From Pseudomonadota bacterium (lineage in GTDB: Bacteria > Pseudomonadota > Alphaproteobacteria > Micropepsales > Micropepsaceae), in the NCBI GenBank assembly GCA_021817355.1, contig JAKAVI010000348.1, positions 1 to 7,648 of the forward strand: a DNA stretch of 7,648 bases, read 5' to 3'. Positions 1 through 7,044 of the stretch are shown here, piece after piece. Numbering within the stretch: the stretch's first letter is position 1; every line of letters begins with the position of its first letter. Both the position numbers and the translations under genes were made by a program. The notes under the pieces are model-generated. The model ran no database searches and had not been told where the DNA came from. It was given only the letters and a program-made list of their open reading frames with translations.

Positions 1-1
1 G

Positions 2-1069
2 GGGGGACTCGATGGAATAGCTGTCAAGAAGCTGCTTGGCGGTGCGGTTCTGAGGGGCTGTGATCCGGGCGCGTTGATGGAAGACGCCGGCATCGATCCG
101 GCGGTCTATGGCAACGTCAATGCCGCGATCGACGGAAGATCATATTTTCGCCTTGTCCAGCAAATCCAGATCGCGCTTGATGATGCCTTTATCGGGTTTC
201 TCGCTGAGGGGTGCCGGCTGGCGCTGGAGAAGGAACGGACCCGCTCCTATCTTCACTGCAGCACGCTTGGCGAAGCGCTTCGGGTCAGCATCAGGTTTAC
301 CCAGGCTCTGTCTGCCGATATCGGTCCGAGGCTGGTGGAAGAGGACCCACTTGGGGTCAAGCATGTCTGCACCTACCAGACGATCGCAGGGCTCGATCGC
401 GACATCTTCGTATGGTTTCGCTTTGTCTGGATCTATCACCTTTTCAGCTGGCTGATCGGTCGGCCGCTAAAATTGCGCAAGGTCTTTGTGCGGAGCCAGA
501 GGCCCACGCAAATCAATAATTTCCAGCGCTTTGCGCTGTTCAATGCTCCGATCGAGTTCGGGGCGTCGTTTGATGCGCTCTGCTATGACCGTCAGGACCT
601 TCATGCCAATCTCGTGCATGGAAGTCTCAGCGAATACGAGACCTATAATGCGAGTATTCCAGACTGGTTTGCACCACCAAGTGGAGCACTTACCTGGCGC
701 GGACGCACGGAGCAGGCCCTTTCACAGTCGCAACGCTGTGGTGACTGGCTGGCACCGATCGAGGAGATTGCCAAACGGCTGCGCAGCAATCCGCGCCGCT
801 TGCGCCGGGATCTGGCGCGCGAGGGCGAAACCTTTCAGCAGATCAGGATGCGGCTGCGCGGCGAACTTGCCGGAGCATTCCTCCTTGCCACCGACATTCC
901 TATCACCACGGTCGGTTACAAGGTGGGATTTGTTGAACCGGGCAGCTTCACCAGGAACTTCCTCGCCTGGTCGGGCATGACCCCGTCCGAATACCGCCGT
1001 CAATACAAATCGGACAGCACGCGGGTGGCCGTCGCAACGACGCTGCTCATGGAGCGCAGCAAATCCTGA
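2..1069 (+). CDS. AraC-family transcriptional regulator, 5'-truncated by the window edge
   Basis: This is a cytoplasmic DNA-binding regulator of the AraC/XylS family. The C-terminal part (about bases 720-1020) carries the two helix-turn-helix units: the first includes IEEIAKRLRSNPRRLRRDL, the second includes ITTVGYKVGFVEPGSFTRNF, followed by the family signature WSGMTPSEYRRQY. The N-terminal part looks like the Arabinose_bd-type ligand domain (PF12625) found in many proteobacterial AraC proteins. The first possible starts are TTG at 74 and ATG at 77, but the frame is open back to base 2 and those extra residues (LDGIAVKKLLGGAVLRGCDPGALMEDAG when split at any point) read as the usual beginning of that domain, so the true start probably lies outside the window. 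No upstream ribosome binding site supports 74 or 77. The nearest downstream gene is a serine hydrolase in the same direction after 257 bp, so this is its likely but unproven target. The inducer is unknown. Confidence 0.9.
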   Translation, partial: GGLDGIAVKKLLGGAVLRGCDPGALMEDAGIDPAVYGNVNAAIDGRSYFRLVQQIQIALDDAFIGFLAEGCRLALEKERTRSYLHCSTLGEALRVSIRFTQALSADIGPRLVEEDPLGVKHVCTYQTIAGLDRDIFVWFRFVWIYHLFSWLIGRPLKLRKVFVRSQRPTQINNFQRFALFNAPIEFGASFDALCYDRQDLHANLVHGSLSEYETYNASIPDWFAPPSGALTWRGRTEQALSQSQRCGDWLAPIEEIAKRLRSNPRRLRRDLAREGETFQQIRMRLRGELAGAFLLATDIPITTVGYKVGFVEPGSFTRNFLAWSGMTPSEYRRQYKSDSTRVAVATTLLMERSKS

Positions 1070-1100
1070 AGACAGGGCGGAGCTGGTCATAAGGGCTAAA

Positions 1101-1165
1101 TCTCGCTGCAAGTGGGGACAATGCCTTTTGCCGGATTTGGATCCAGTTATTCTCGCTGACAGTGG
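1101..1165 (+). repeat. Pair of imperfect direct repeats starting TCTCGCTG, 50 bp apart
   Basis: Bases 1101-1115 and 1151-1165 share TCTCGCTG, then two differing bases, then AGTGG (13 of 15 identical). They begin exactly 50 bp apart in the gap between the AraC-type gene and the serine hydrolase. They could be regulator half-sites on nearly the same helix face, or remains of a multi-repeat transposon end. The role is not determined. Confidence 0.45.
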
Positions 1166-1183
1166 CGGGGTGCGGGCCGCCCT

Positions 1184-1219
1184 GGTGAGGTGGTGCCAAT
1201 AGGTGAGGTAGTGCCCATA
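1184..1219 (+). repeat. Tandem 18-bp direct repeat, candidate AraC-type operator
   Basis: Two 18-bp units abut each other: 1184-1201 (GGTGAGGTGGTGCCAATA) and 1202-1219 (GGTGAGGTAGTGCCCATA). They match at 16 of 18 positions. They end 107 bp before the GTG start of the serine hydrolase. AraC-family activators generally bind two direct repeats about two helical turns apart, so a position between an AraC-type gene and its same-strand neighbour fits an operator. The 18-bp period is a little short of the common 21 bp. A transposon-end remnant or a chance slippage duplication are alternatives. Confidence 0.5.
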
Positions 1220-1326
1220 AACGGCCGCCAAGGATCGCAGGAGGGGCCGAGGCGGACGAAACTGGTCCGGCCCCCTCACAGTAATCCCTACCAGGGCGCA
1301 CCGGGATCAAGCACGGAACGGGCTGA

Positions 1327-2592
1327 GTGAGCATGACGGCGCACGAAACGGACTATGAGGTAGCGCTGCACGCGCCCGAGAGTGTCGGGATGGCCTCAGG
1401 GCCGCTCTCCAAGATCCCAGCTGTGCTGCAAGCTTACATCGAGCAGGGATTGATTCCCTCTGCCCAGGCGATCGTGTTTCGTCGGGGCAAGGTGGTTCTT
1501 GCCGAAACATTGGGCTGGAGCTCGATCAAAACCCGTGAACCGCTGAAACCCGACGCCATTTTCCGGCTCTACTCGATGACCAAGCCCGTGGTCGGTGTCG
1601 CGGTGATGATGTTGCATCAGGCCGGCCAGCTTGGCCTGCACGACCCCGTTGCGGCCTATCTGCCGGAATTTGCCAGAATGCAGGTTCTTTGCGGGGATCG
1701 GCTGGTTAGGGCTGCAAGGCCGATCACGCTTCATGATCTTCTGACCCATACCGCAGGGCTCAGCTATCACTTCCTGCTCGATGACAAGGTTGCTGCGCAA
1801 TATCTGGCGGCCGGCCTCCTCGACAACTGGACCGTCCAGTCCACCGGTATTTCGCTCGCGGCCTATGTCGAGAAACTGGCGTCACTGCCGCTACGCTCTC
1901 ATCCTGGAACGGCTTGGTGCTACAGCGAGGCCATGAACGTACTCGGCCGGGTGGTCGAAGTGGTGGCGAAGCAAAGGTTCGGCGCCTTTGTGAAAACGCG
2001 GATCCTTGAGCCGCTGCAACTGAACGATACCGATTTCTATGTGCATCCGGAAAATCTCGGGCGCCTCGTTGAGGTCTATGAGGTTGACCCTAGGGGACGA
2101 TTGCTGCCGTGTTCGGATCGTCTTGGCTTCAATCTTCCTCCCGCCGCTGATCTGGGCGGCTCCGGCCTCGTGGGCACGGCAGCAGATTATCTGCGCTTTG
2201 CGCGAATGCTTCTGAACGGTGGCGAGCTTGGGGGCGTTCGGCTTCTCAATCCCGATATGGCCAGACTGATCGCCACCAACCATCTGGGTCCTGAATTTGG
2301 CGAGAGGCCCTTACGGGCGATGCCGAGCGGACTTTGGGCAGAGCCGGGGGTGGGGCATGGCTATTGCGGGGTAGTGGTTAAGGATCCGAAGGCGCGCGGC
2401 ATTGCAGGCTCTCCGGGAGAATATTCCTGGGCAGGCGCCGCCAATACCAATTTCTGGATCGATTTTCAGGAAGAGCTGATCGTGATCGTCATGAGCCAGG
2501 TTTTCCCGGGGGAGTCCCGGGCGCGGGAGATTCACGATGCAGTGCGGGCGCTTGTTTATGAGGCTGTCCGCAGCTGCGACAGCCAGGGATGA
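1327..2592 (+). CDS. Serine hydrolase of the beta-lactamase/family VIII carboxylesterase type
   Basis: A 421-residue protein of the class C beta-lactamase-like fold (PF00144), the fold of family VIII esterases, EstB, LovD-like acyltransferases and some peptidases. The active-site serine motif SxxK is S83-M-T-K86. The second motif is Y199-S-E, in the usual position after GTAWC. The third motif is W368-A-G, the WxG typical of family VIII esterases rather than the KTG of true beta-lactamases. Length and motif order are complete. There is no signal peptide, which suggests a cytoplasmic ester- or amide-hydrolysing enzyme and argues against a secreted antibiotic-resistance beta-lactamase. The start is GTG 1327, with ATG 1333 as the alternative; neither has a strong Shine-Dalgarno sequence. 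The stop codon overlaps an ATG at 2589 (ATGA), and the next hydrolase follows on the same strand, so the two may be co-transcribed. Substrate specificity cannot be assigned from sequence. Confidence 0.93.
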   Translation: MSMTAHETDYEVALHAPESVGMASGPLSKIPAVLQAYIEQGLIPSAQAIVFRRGKVVLAETLGWSSIKTREPLKPDAIFRLYSMTKPVVGVAVMMLHQAGQLGLHDPVAAYLPEFARMQVLCGDRLVRAARPITLHDLLTHTAGLSYHFLLDDKVAAQYLAAGLLDNWTVQSTGISLAAYVEKLASLPLRSHPGTAWCYSEAMNVLGRVVEVVAKQRFGAFVKTRILEPLQLNDTDFYVHPENLGRLVEVYEVDPRGRLLPCSDRLGFNLPPAADLGGSGLVGTAADYLRFARMLLNGGELGGVRLLNPDMARLIATNHLGPEFGERPLRAMPSGLWAEPGVGHGYCGVVVKDPKARGIAGSPGEYSWAGAANTNFWIDFQEELIVIVMSQVFPGESRAREIHDAVRALVYEAVRSCDSQG

Positions 2593-2774
2593 GAGTAAAG
2601 GTCTCAGCCCGGGACGGCAGCGGGCCTATCCTGGCGCAGTCGGCGGCCAGGACATATGCCAACGAAGGCGGGAGCACGGGGCTTTGCGCGATGGGCGATG
2701 AGGTGCGCAGGGCGCGCAGACGGCGTGAGCCATGTGCGAGCCTCGGGGGTTGGGGGTCCAGCATGGTCTGCGGC

Positions 2775-2780
2775 GAGGAA
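2775..2780 (+). promoter_or_regulatory. Ribosome binding site that sets the alpha/beta hydrolase start
   Basis: GAGGAA lies 6 bases before ATG 2787. It favours this start over the upstream in-frame ATG 2589. The 66 codons between them encode an Arg/Gly/Ser-rich stretch that has no resemblance to an alpha/beta-hydrolase N-terminus. Confidence 0.6.
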
Positions 2781-2786
2781 GTGGGC

Positions 2787-3672
2787 ATGACATCACTCGG
2801 GAAGGGGGCGGCTAACACGCCCTGCCGCAGTGTTCCGGAGGGCCGTCTCGTCAATGCAGGGAACGGCGTTACCATTCACGTCCGTACGGTCGGACATGGT
2901 CATCCGGTACTTTTGATTCCCTCGCTCGGCCGAGGTGTGGATGATTTCAACACCATCGCGCGCCTGCTCGCGGCTCAGGGCTATATGAGCATACTGCCCG
3001 AGCCTCGCGGGATCGGCGGGTCCTCTGGCCCGGCGCCGGCGGATCTCTTCGACCTTGCGCAGGACTGCGTGGCGGTCCTTTCAAGTCTGTGCCGGGGGCC
3101 GGTCGATGTGGTTGGGCACGCTTTTGGCAACCGGGTGGCGAGGGCCCTGGCGAGCCTTGATCCAGGAAGGGTACGCGCGCTTGCCTTGCTCGCAGGAGGC
3201 GGAAGAACCAGCTTGAACCCTGCGATAAGGGCGGCCCTCATGGGTTCTCTGGCGCAGGGGCTAAAGGCGGATGCCGAGCGCCTTGAGGATTTACGGACAG
3301 CGTTCTTCTATCCGGGTAATGACCCTCGCGTGTGGCTCGAGGGCTGGCACCCGTGTGGTCGCCGAGGTGCAGCTGGCGGCAACCGAGCGAACCTCGACCG
3401 GGCGATGGTGGACTGCGGGGAAGGCACCGGTGCTCTTGGTCCAGGCCGAAGGAGATCCCATCGCGCCCATCGCCAATGCCCATGCCCTCAGTGCCGATAT
3501 CGGTGAGCGGTTGACCCTCGTCACGCTGAAATATGCCAGCCACGCCATTCTCCCGGAACAGCCCGAGGCTGTGGCAGTGCTCTTGGCGGACTTTTTTTCT
3601 GGTAACACCGACAGCCAAAGTCTGCAGCAGCTGAGCGACCGTTTTGTCGTCCGGAAGGCGGCGCGCGGATAG
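2787..3672 (+). pseudogene. Alpha/beta-fold hydrolase, interrupted by a frameshift near 3354
   Basis: The two halves of one alpha/beta-hydrolase are in different frames. The first frame (from ATG 2787) gives the N-terminal core: HPVLLIPSLGRGVDDF, then LPEPRGIGGSSGP, then the nucleophile elbow VDVVGHAFGNRVARALA, and reaches VWLEGWHP at about 3353. It then drifts into low-complexity Arg-rich sequence up to a stop at 3506. The next frame resumes with VVAEVQLAAT at 3355 and holds the missing strand with the acid (VLLVQAEGDPIAP, Asp codon 3454) and the histidine (YASHAILPEQPEA, His codon 3541), ending at 3672. Dropping one base at about 3354 joins them into a protein of about 294 residues, a normal family length. 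The elbow is G-H-A-F-G: Ala112 (codon 3120-3122) replaces the usual serine. It follows the serine hydrolase by 194 bp, so the two could be one transcript. The frameshift may be a real mutation or a sequencing error. If repaired, the protein may be non-catalytic or use a different chemistry. Confidence 0.8.
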
Positions 3673-3998
3673 ACGGCGTGGCGCTGGCGGTAGAGCCTGT
3701 GACGCCCACTACCACTGCGCGTCTGGAGGGGGCTCTGTGGTCAGATGTGCCCCCGAGGAAAGTCCGTTTTCGCCGACGGCTGGAGCTTTTAAGGCAAAGC
3801 GCCAGACAGGGATTTTCTTAAAGCTGATGGCTCCATGGGGACCATGGCACAGGTCTGGGACGAAGAGAGCCTTACGTCCTGCACGCCACGCGTTCGCATG
3901 AGCCTTGATTGCGCTTCTCCAGATGGCGGCCACTTCTTTCGGCTCTGCGCGTGGCTATGGGGCCCGTGCCCTTTTGAACTGGCAGCAGGGCCCGATGG

Positions 3999-4015
3999 GT
4001 TTGCTCTGAGCAAAC
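3999..4015. promoter_or_regulatory. 17-bp perfect dyad upstream of the receptor gene
   Basis: GTTTGCT (3999-4005) is followed by a 3-base centre CTG and AGCAAAC (4009-4015), a perfect 7-bp inverted repeat. It lies 134 bp before the receptor start and just left of a second dyad. No T-tract follows, so a terminator is less likely than a protein-binding site, though a small RNA hairpin is possible. Confidence 0.4.
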
Positions 4016-4016
4016 T

Positions 4017-4037
4017 GGTCACTTCCGCCAAATGACC
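4017..4037. promoter_or_regulatory. 21-bp imperfect palindrome, candidate operator of the receptor gene
   Basis: The left arm GGTCACTT (4017-4024) and right arm AAATGACC (4030-4037) are complementary at 7 of 8 positions around a 5-base centre. The shape, GGTCA-N11-TGACC with extra TT/AA pairs inside, is typical of a site for a dimeric repressor or activator. It sits 111 bp upstream of the receptor ATG. Which regulator binds is unknown; the AraC-type protein usually prefers direct repeats, so another factor is likely. Confidence 0.45.
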
Positions 4038-4137
4038 CCGTCAGCGGCGTCATTGTCCCACGCCTTCGTGCGGTGCCGTATTTCCGCGCTGACTGCGAAT
4101 CCGACGGAAAGCTCGCGGCCGAAGTCAAGCAAGCGAT

Positions 4138-4144
4138 AGGGGGA
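4138..4144 (+). promoter_or_regulatory. Ribosome binding site of the TonB-dependent receptor
   Basis: AGGGGGA lies 4 bases before ATG 4149, the only start that gives a signal peptide followed directly by the mature N-terminal region. Confidence 0.6.
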
Positions 4145-4148
4145 TAAA

Positions 4149-6404
4149 ATGAAACGCCATCAGATCCACAGAACTGCGCGTGGCCTTGGGCTGGGTGCCG
4201 CCGCATTGCTTGGCGGGTGCCTTTTTTCGGCGCAGGCATCGGCGCAAAGCCAAGCACAGGGGATTACCGCCAGCCAGTCCAAGCAGAGCTCCCGCGCCAG
4301 CTTGAAAAGGGCGCTCGACAATACCCAGATCGAAACCGTGGTTGTGACAGCCGAAAAGCGTGCCGAGAAACTGCAAAGCGTTCCGATCGCCATCGCAGCA
4401 TTTACCGGACAGACGTTGCAACACGCCGGCATCAATGCCGTGCGCGACCTTGATCTGCTTTCGCCAAGCCTGCAGTACGGCACCCGTTCAGGCAACATAT
4501 TCATTGCCATTCGTGGCATTGGCCAGGAGGGCCAGGACATTGGCAGTCAGCCCGGCGTGGTGGTTTCGCTGGATGGGGTTCCGCTACTGAACAACTTCAT
4601 GATGGATCCATCATTTCTGGACGTCCAGCGCGTGGAAGTCCTGCGCGGTCCCCAGGGTACTTTTGAGGGCATGAATGCCCTTGGTGGCGCGATCAACATC
4701 TACAGCAATGTTCCGACCAACAAATATGAAGGCGGACTGTCCGCCACCATGGGTAATTATTCCCGCTTTGGTCTTAAGGGGTATGTCAATATCCCCATTA
4801 TTTCCCATCGCCTGCTGGCCCGCATCGCGTTCCAGACCGACCGTGCAGACGGCTGGCTGAAGAACGCCTATCTCGGCACGCGCAACAACAATACGGATCT
4901 TACCGAGATACGTGGCTCGCTGCTGGCAAAGATTTCGCATAATTTCACGGTGCGGGCGATCATCGAGCATACGCGCGATCGCAGCAATCCGTCATTTTCG
5001 ATACTCATCGGGCGCGCACGCCCCGATCTACCTACGCTTGCCGAGGCCCTCGGCTTGCCGCAGAACAATCTGCAGGATCTGACGGTCTATTTTAACACGC
5101 GCAATCTTCGTGATGTGAAGGATTTCAGATCCACTGTCATCGCTAACTGGCAGGCGACGCCCAATCTAGATGTCGTGTCAACCACCGGGTTTATCGAGCA
5201 TGACATCCGCATGACAGACCTGGACGTCGATCTCACGACCTTGAATCTATATTCCTTTCCTTTCATCGGCATCTATTCAAAGGAATTTACCCAGGAGTTT
5301 ACGGCAAATGCCAATTTCGGCCGCCGGGCACAGCTCACTGCCGGGGCATTCTACATGCACGGAAATTCGAGCGAGCCGCTGTATCTTGCCACCGCAACTG
5401 ACAACACTGCATTTGTCTATCATCCCAATGAAAAGCTCAATTCCTACGCGCTGTATGCCCAGTTTCGCTATAGCCTGACGCGAAAGCTCCGGGCGACATT
5501 TGGAGGACGCTACACGATCGTTGACAAGTCCTTTTTCATGGACGCGAGCATCCTCGGGACCCCCTTCATAAACCATGCGAAAGCGTCCTGGAGTTCGTTC
5601 ACGCCGCGCTTTGTTCTTGATTATACCCCGCGTAAAAACGTCATGGTTTACGCCAGCGTGTCTAAGGGCTTCAAGGCAGGTGGCTTCAACACGCTTGGGG
5701 ATGTCTCCCAACCGGTCAACGTCTTCAGCCCGGAATATGTGTGGAACTACGAAGCGGGCACCAAGTCGGAATTTTTCGACAAGAGATTGAGTTTGGATCT
5801 GGACGGGTTCTATGACAATTACACCAATGTCCAGCAGACGGTCTTCAGAACAAATTTGCAGACGGGCGTGCGCTACCCCGAGGTCGATAATGTTGCCTCG
5901 GCCACAATCAAAGGAATCGAGCTTGCATATGAGGCCATTCCCTATCCGGGACTTACGGTGTCCGGATCGGCCACGCGACTTTTTGCAACATACGGGCAGT
6001 TTTACAGCATCGATCCGATTTATCCTGAACTGGGCAATCAGAATCTCTCCGGCAAGCGCATGACGCAGGCGCCGAAGTGGCAATTCAGCATGGCGGGTAG
6101 TTATAATTTCCTGGTTTCGGATAATGTGATGATGACCCTGCGTGCCGACTATAAATGGCAGAGCAAGGTTTATTTTGACATCTACAACGACGCGCTTGAT
6201 ACGCGGGGGGCCTATGGCCTGCTCAACGGCTCGCTCGCCATCGCCACTGTGGATGCGGACTGGTCGCTGACCGCATGGGTTCACAATGCGTTCGACAAGC
6301 GTTACGTCAGTGACATGAACATGTCGCCCAGTGCCTATCCTGCCCGGGCCGGCTCACTCGGCTTGCCACGGATGTATGGCCTGACGCTTCACTACCACTT
6401 CTAG
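4149..6404 (+). CDS. TonB-dependent outer-membrane receptor
   Basis: A complete 751-residue TonB-dependent receptor, which uses energy passed from the inner-membrane TonB-ExbB-ExbD complex to import a substrate across the outer membrane. Residues 1-32 form a signal peptide: basic start (KRHQIHRTAR), hydrophobic core (GLGLGAAALLGGCLF) and a probable cleavage after AQASA. The TonB box is around residues 61-68 (IETVVVTA). The plug domain spans about 75-190, with RGIGQEG at 122 and the conserved VEVLRGPQGTFEGMNALGG ending at 180; the more common form is TLYGRNALGG. The rest is the 22-strand beta-barrel, with the usual sections YASVSKGFKAGGFN and NYEAGTKSEFFDKRLSL, and it ends in the C-terminal aromatic F751 needed for barrel insertion. 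There is no N-terminal signalling (STN) domain, so transcription is not controlled through a FecR-type pathway. The neighbouring hydrolases suggest uptake of an organic ester or similar compound rather than, or as well as, a siderophore. The substrate is not readable from the sequence. Confidence 0.96.
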   Translation: MKRHQIHRTARGLGLGAAALLGGCLFSAQASAQSQAQGITASQSKQSSRASLKRALDNTQIETVVVTAEKRAEKLQSVPIAIAAFTGQTLQHAGINAVRDLDLLSPSLQYGTRSGNIFIAIRGIGQEGQDIGSQPGVVVSLDGVPLLNNFMMDPSFLDVQRVEVLRGPQGTFEGMNALGGAINIYSNVPTNKYEGGLSATMGNYSRFGLKGYVNIPIISHRLLARIAFQTDRADGWLKNAYLGTRNNNTDLTEIRGSLLAKISHNFTVRAIIEHTRDRSNPSFSILIGRARPDLPTLAEALGLPQNNLQDLTVYFNTRNLRDVKDFRSTVIANWQATPNLDVVSTTGFIEHDIRMTDLDVDLTTLNLYSFPFIGIYSKEFTQEFTANANFGRRAQLTAGAFYMHGNSSEPLYLATATDNTAFVYHPNEKLNSYALYAQFRYSLTRKLRATFGGRYTIVDKSFFMDASILGTPFINHAKASWSSFTPRFVLDYTPRKNVMVYASVSKGFKAGGFNTLGDVSQPVNVFSPEYVWNYEAGTKSEFFDKRLSLDLDGFYDNYTNVQQTVFRTNLQTGVRYPEVDNVASATIKGIELAYEAIPYPGLTVSGSATRLFATYGQFYSIDPIYPELGNQNLSGKRMTQAPKWQFSMAGSYNFLVSDNVMMTLRADYKWQSKVYFDIYNDALDTRGAYGLLNGSLAIATVDADWSLTAWVHNAFDKRYVSDMNMSPSAYPARAGSLGLPRMYGLTLHYHF

Positions 6405-6440
6405 CTTGTTCGAACGGGGTCCAATTTGCGTGTACAGAAG

Positions 6441-6477
6441 CGGCGAACCTCAGCTACGGGGGGACTGAGGTTCGCCG
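6441..6477. terminator. Strong hairpin after the receptor gene, probable terminator
   Basis: CGGCGAACCTCAG (6441-6453) and CTGAGGTTCGCCG (6465-6477) form a perfect 13-bp stem with an 11-base loop, starting 36 bp after the receptor stop codon. The position fits a transcription terminator. There is no U-run after the stem on either strand, so it may instead act as an mRNA 3' stabiliser or work together with Rho. Confidence 0.6.
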
Positions 6478-7030
6478 TCATCAACGGGTGAGAAGAAATA
6501 GCCTTCCTGGTGAAAATGAGGCGGCAGGCACTGAAAGCGGGGGGCATGGGGGCTGGTTGAGGCATCCTCAAGCCACAATCCCTTGGGCGCGCCTCCTGGA
6601 GGCTGTCGCGGTGAGCCGAGGACAGTGTTTGAAGCTGGCCGCCCTGATGAGCCTCCTGCGCGAAGGCGGTGGAGCCGAAGCGCGTTCTTTAGGCGTTGAG
6701 ATAAGGGGGTAGATTGTGCGCGATCTGAGGGGCGTCTTTCCAGAAGATCGGCAGCTCTACGGGGGCTCTTCGCCGGGGAGGCTATAGCGCAAATACTGTA
6801 AGGCGCCGTTCCTAGCCGCTCCATGGCAGGACATTGTAGCCAAGCGGGGTGTAGTTTTGGTTGTACTATTTTTTGCTCAACAGGGGACCCGGCGGGCCTT
6901 GGGTCGGGGTAAGCCGTCAAGTCGCCTCGTGCATGCAGGGTTGGACGCCAAGGGGAAGAAGCTTGTCTCCGGTCAATAGTGGTGCAAGCCCCGGTTGACG
7001 TTCGCGATGGCGGCAAGGTGAGACAGCGCC

Positions 7031-7035
7031 GAGGA
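7031..7035 (+). promoter_or_regulatory. Ribosome binding site of the terminal esterase
   Basis: GAGGA lies 9 bases before ATG 7045. An in-frame TGA at 7036-7038 rules out any earlier start, so this site and ATG 7045 define the gene start. Confidence 0.6.
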
Positions 7036-7044
7036 TGATGGAAC

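Larger units (their letters stand above)
3673..4148. other. 476-bp intergenic region without a supported gene
   Basis: Short open frames on both strands here (for example + strand 3835-4035 and - strand 3709-3933) overlap each other, lack ribosome binding sites and resemble no family I recognise. The stretch may be a decayed gene or mobile-element scar, but no transposase motif or terminal inverted repeat is visible. The right half holds two dyad elements described separately and would have to contain the promoter of the TonB-dependent receptor. A weak sigma-70-like TTGTCC occurs at 4053, without a convincing -10 hexamer. Confidence 0.5.
6405..7044. other. 640-bp intergenic region without a supported gene
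   Basis: After the hairpin at 6441-6477, the region shows no convincing coding sequence. The + strand frame 6488-6712 has a GTG start without a good ribosome binding site and a sequence resembling no family. The - strand frame 6450-7112 runs through the hairpin and into the following esterase. Smaller hairpins occur at 6554-6575 (TTGAGG/CCTCAA plus a bulged TGG/CCA) and 6591-6603 (GCCTC/GAGGC). An AT-rich island at about 6851-6880 stands out from the GC-rich surroundings and could mark the promoter of the downstream esterase, but no clear -35/-10 pair is visible. A non-coding RNA cannot be excluded. Confidence 0.5.

Noticed and set aside
3351..3357. Programmed ribosomal frameshift in the alpha/beta hydrolase
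   Set aside because: No slippery heptamer, stop-codon shift site, or downstream stimulatory structure was evident; mutation or sequencing error is simpler.
3644..4035. Short open frames that might be transposase fragments
   Set aside because: No DDE or other transposase motif, no terminal inverted repeats and no consistent reading direction.
4209..4221. Lipobox-like LGGC in the receptor signal peptide
   Set aside because: The hydrophobic core continues past the cysteine to a good signal peptidase I site at AQASA, and TonB-dependent receptors are not usually lipoproteins.
5277..6284. 335-codon open frame on the - strand
   Set aside because: It lies entirely antisense to the well-supported receptor barrel and its protein resembles no family.
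6488..6712. Possible 74-residue small protein on the + strand
   Set aside because: GTG start without a convincing ribosome binding site, low-complexity Gly/Ala/Arg content, and no recognisable domain.
6972..6999. GTCAA / TTGAC inverted pair before the esterase, similar to the receptor dyad
   Set aside because: Only five base pairs per arm with an 18-base centre that differs from the 11-base centre at 4017-4037; easily expected by chance.
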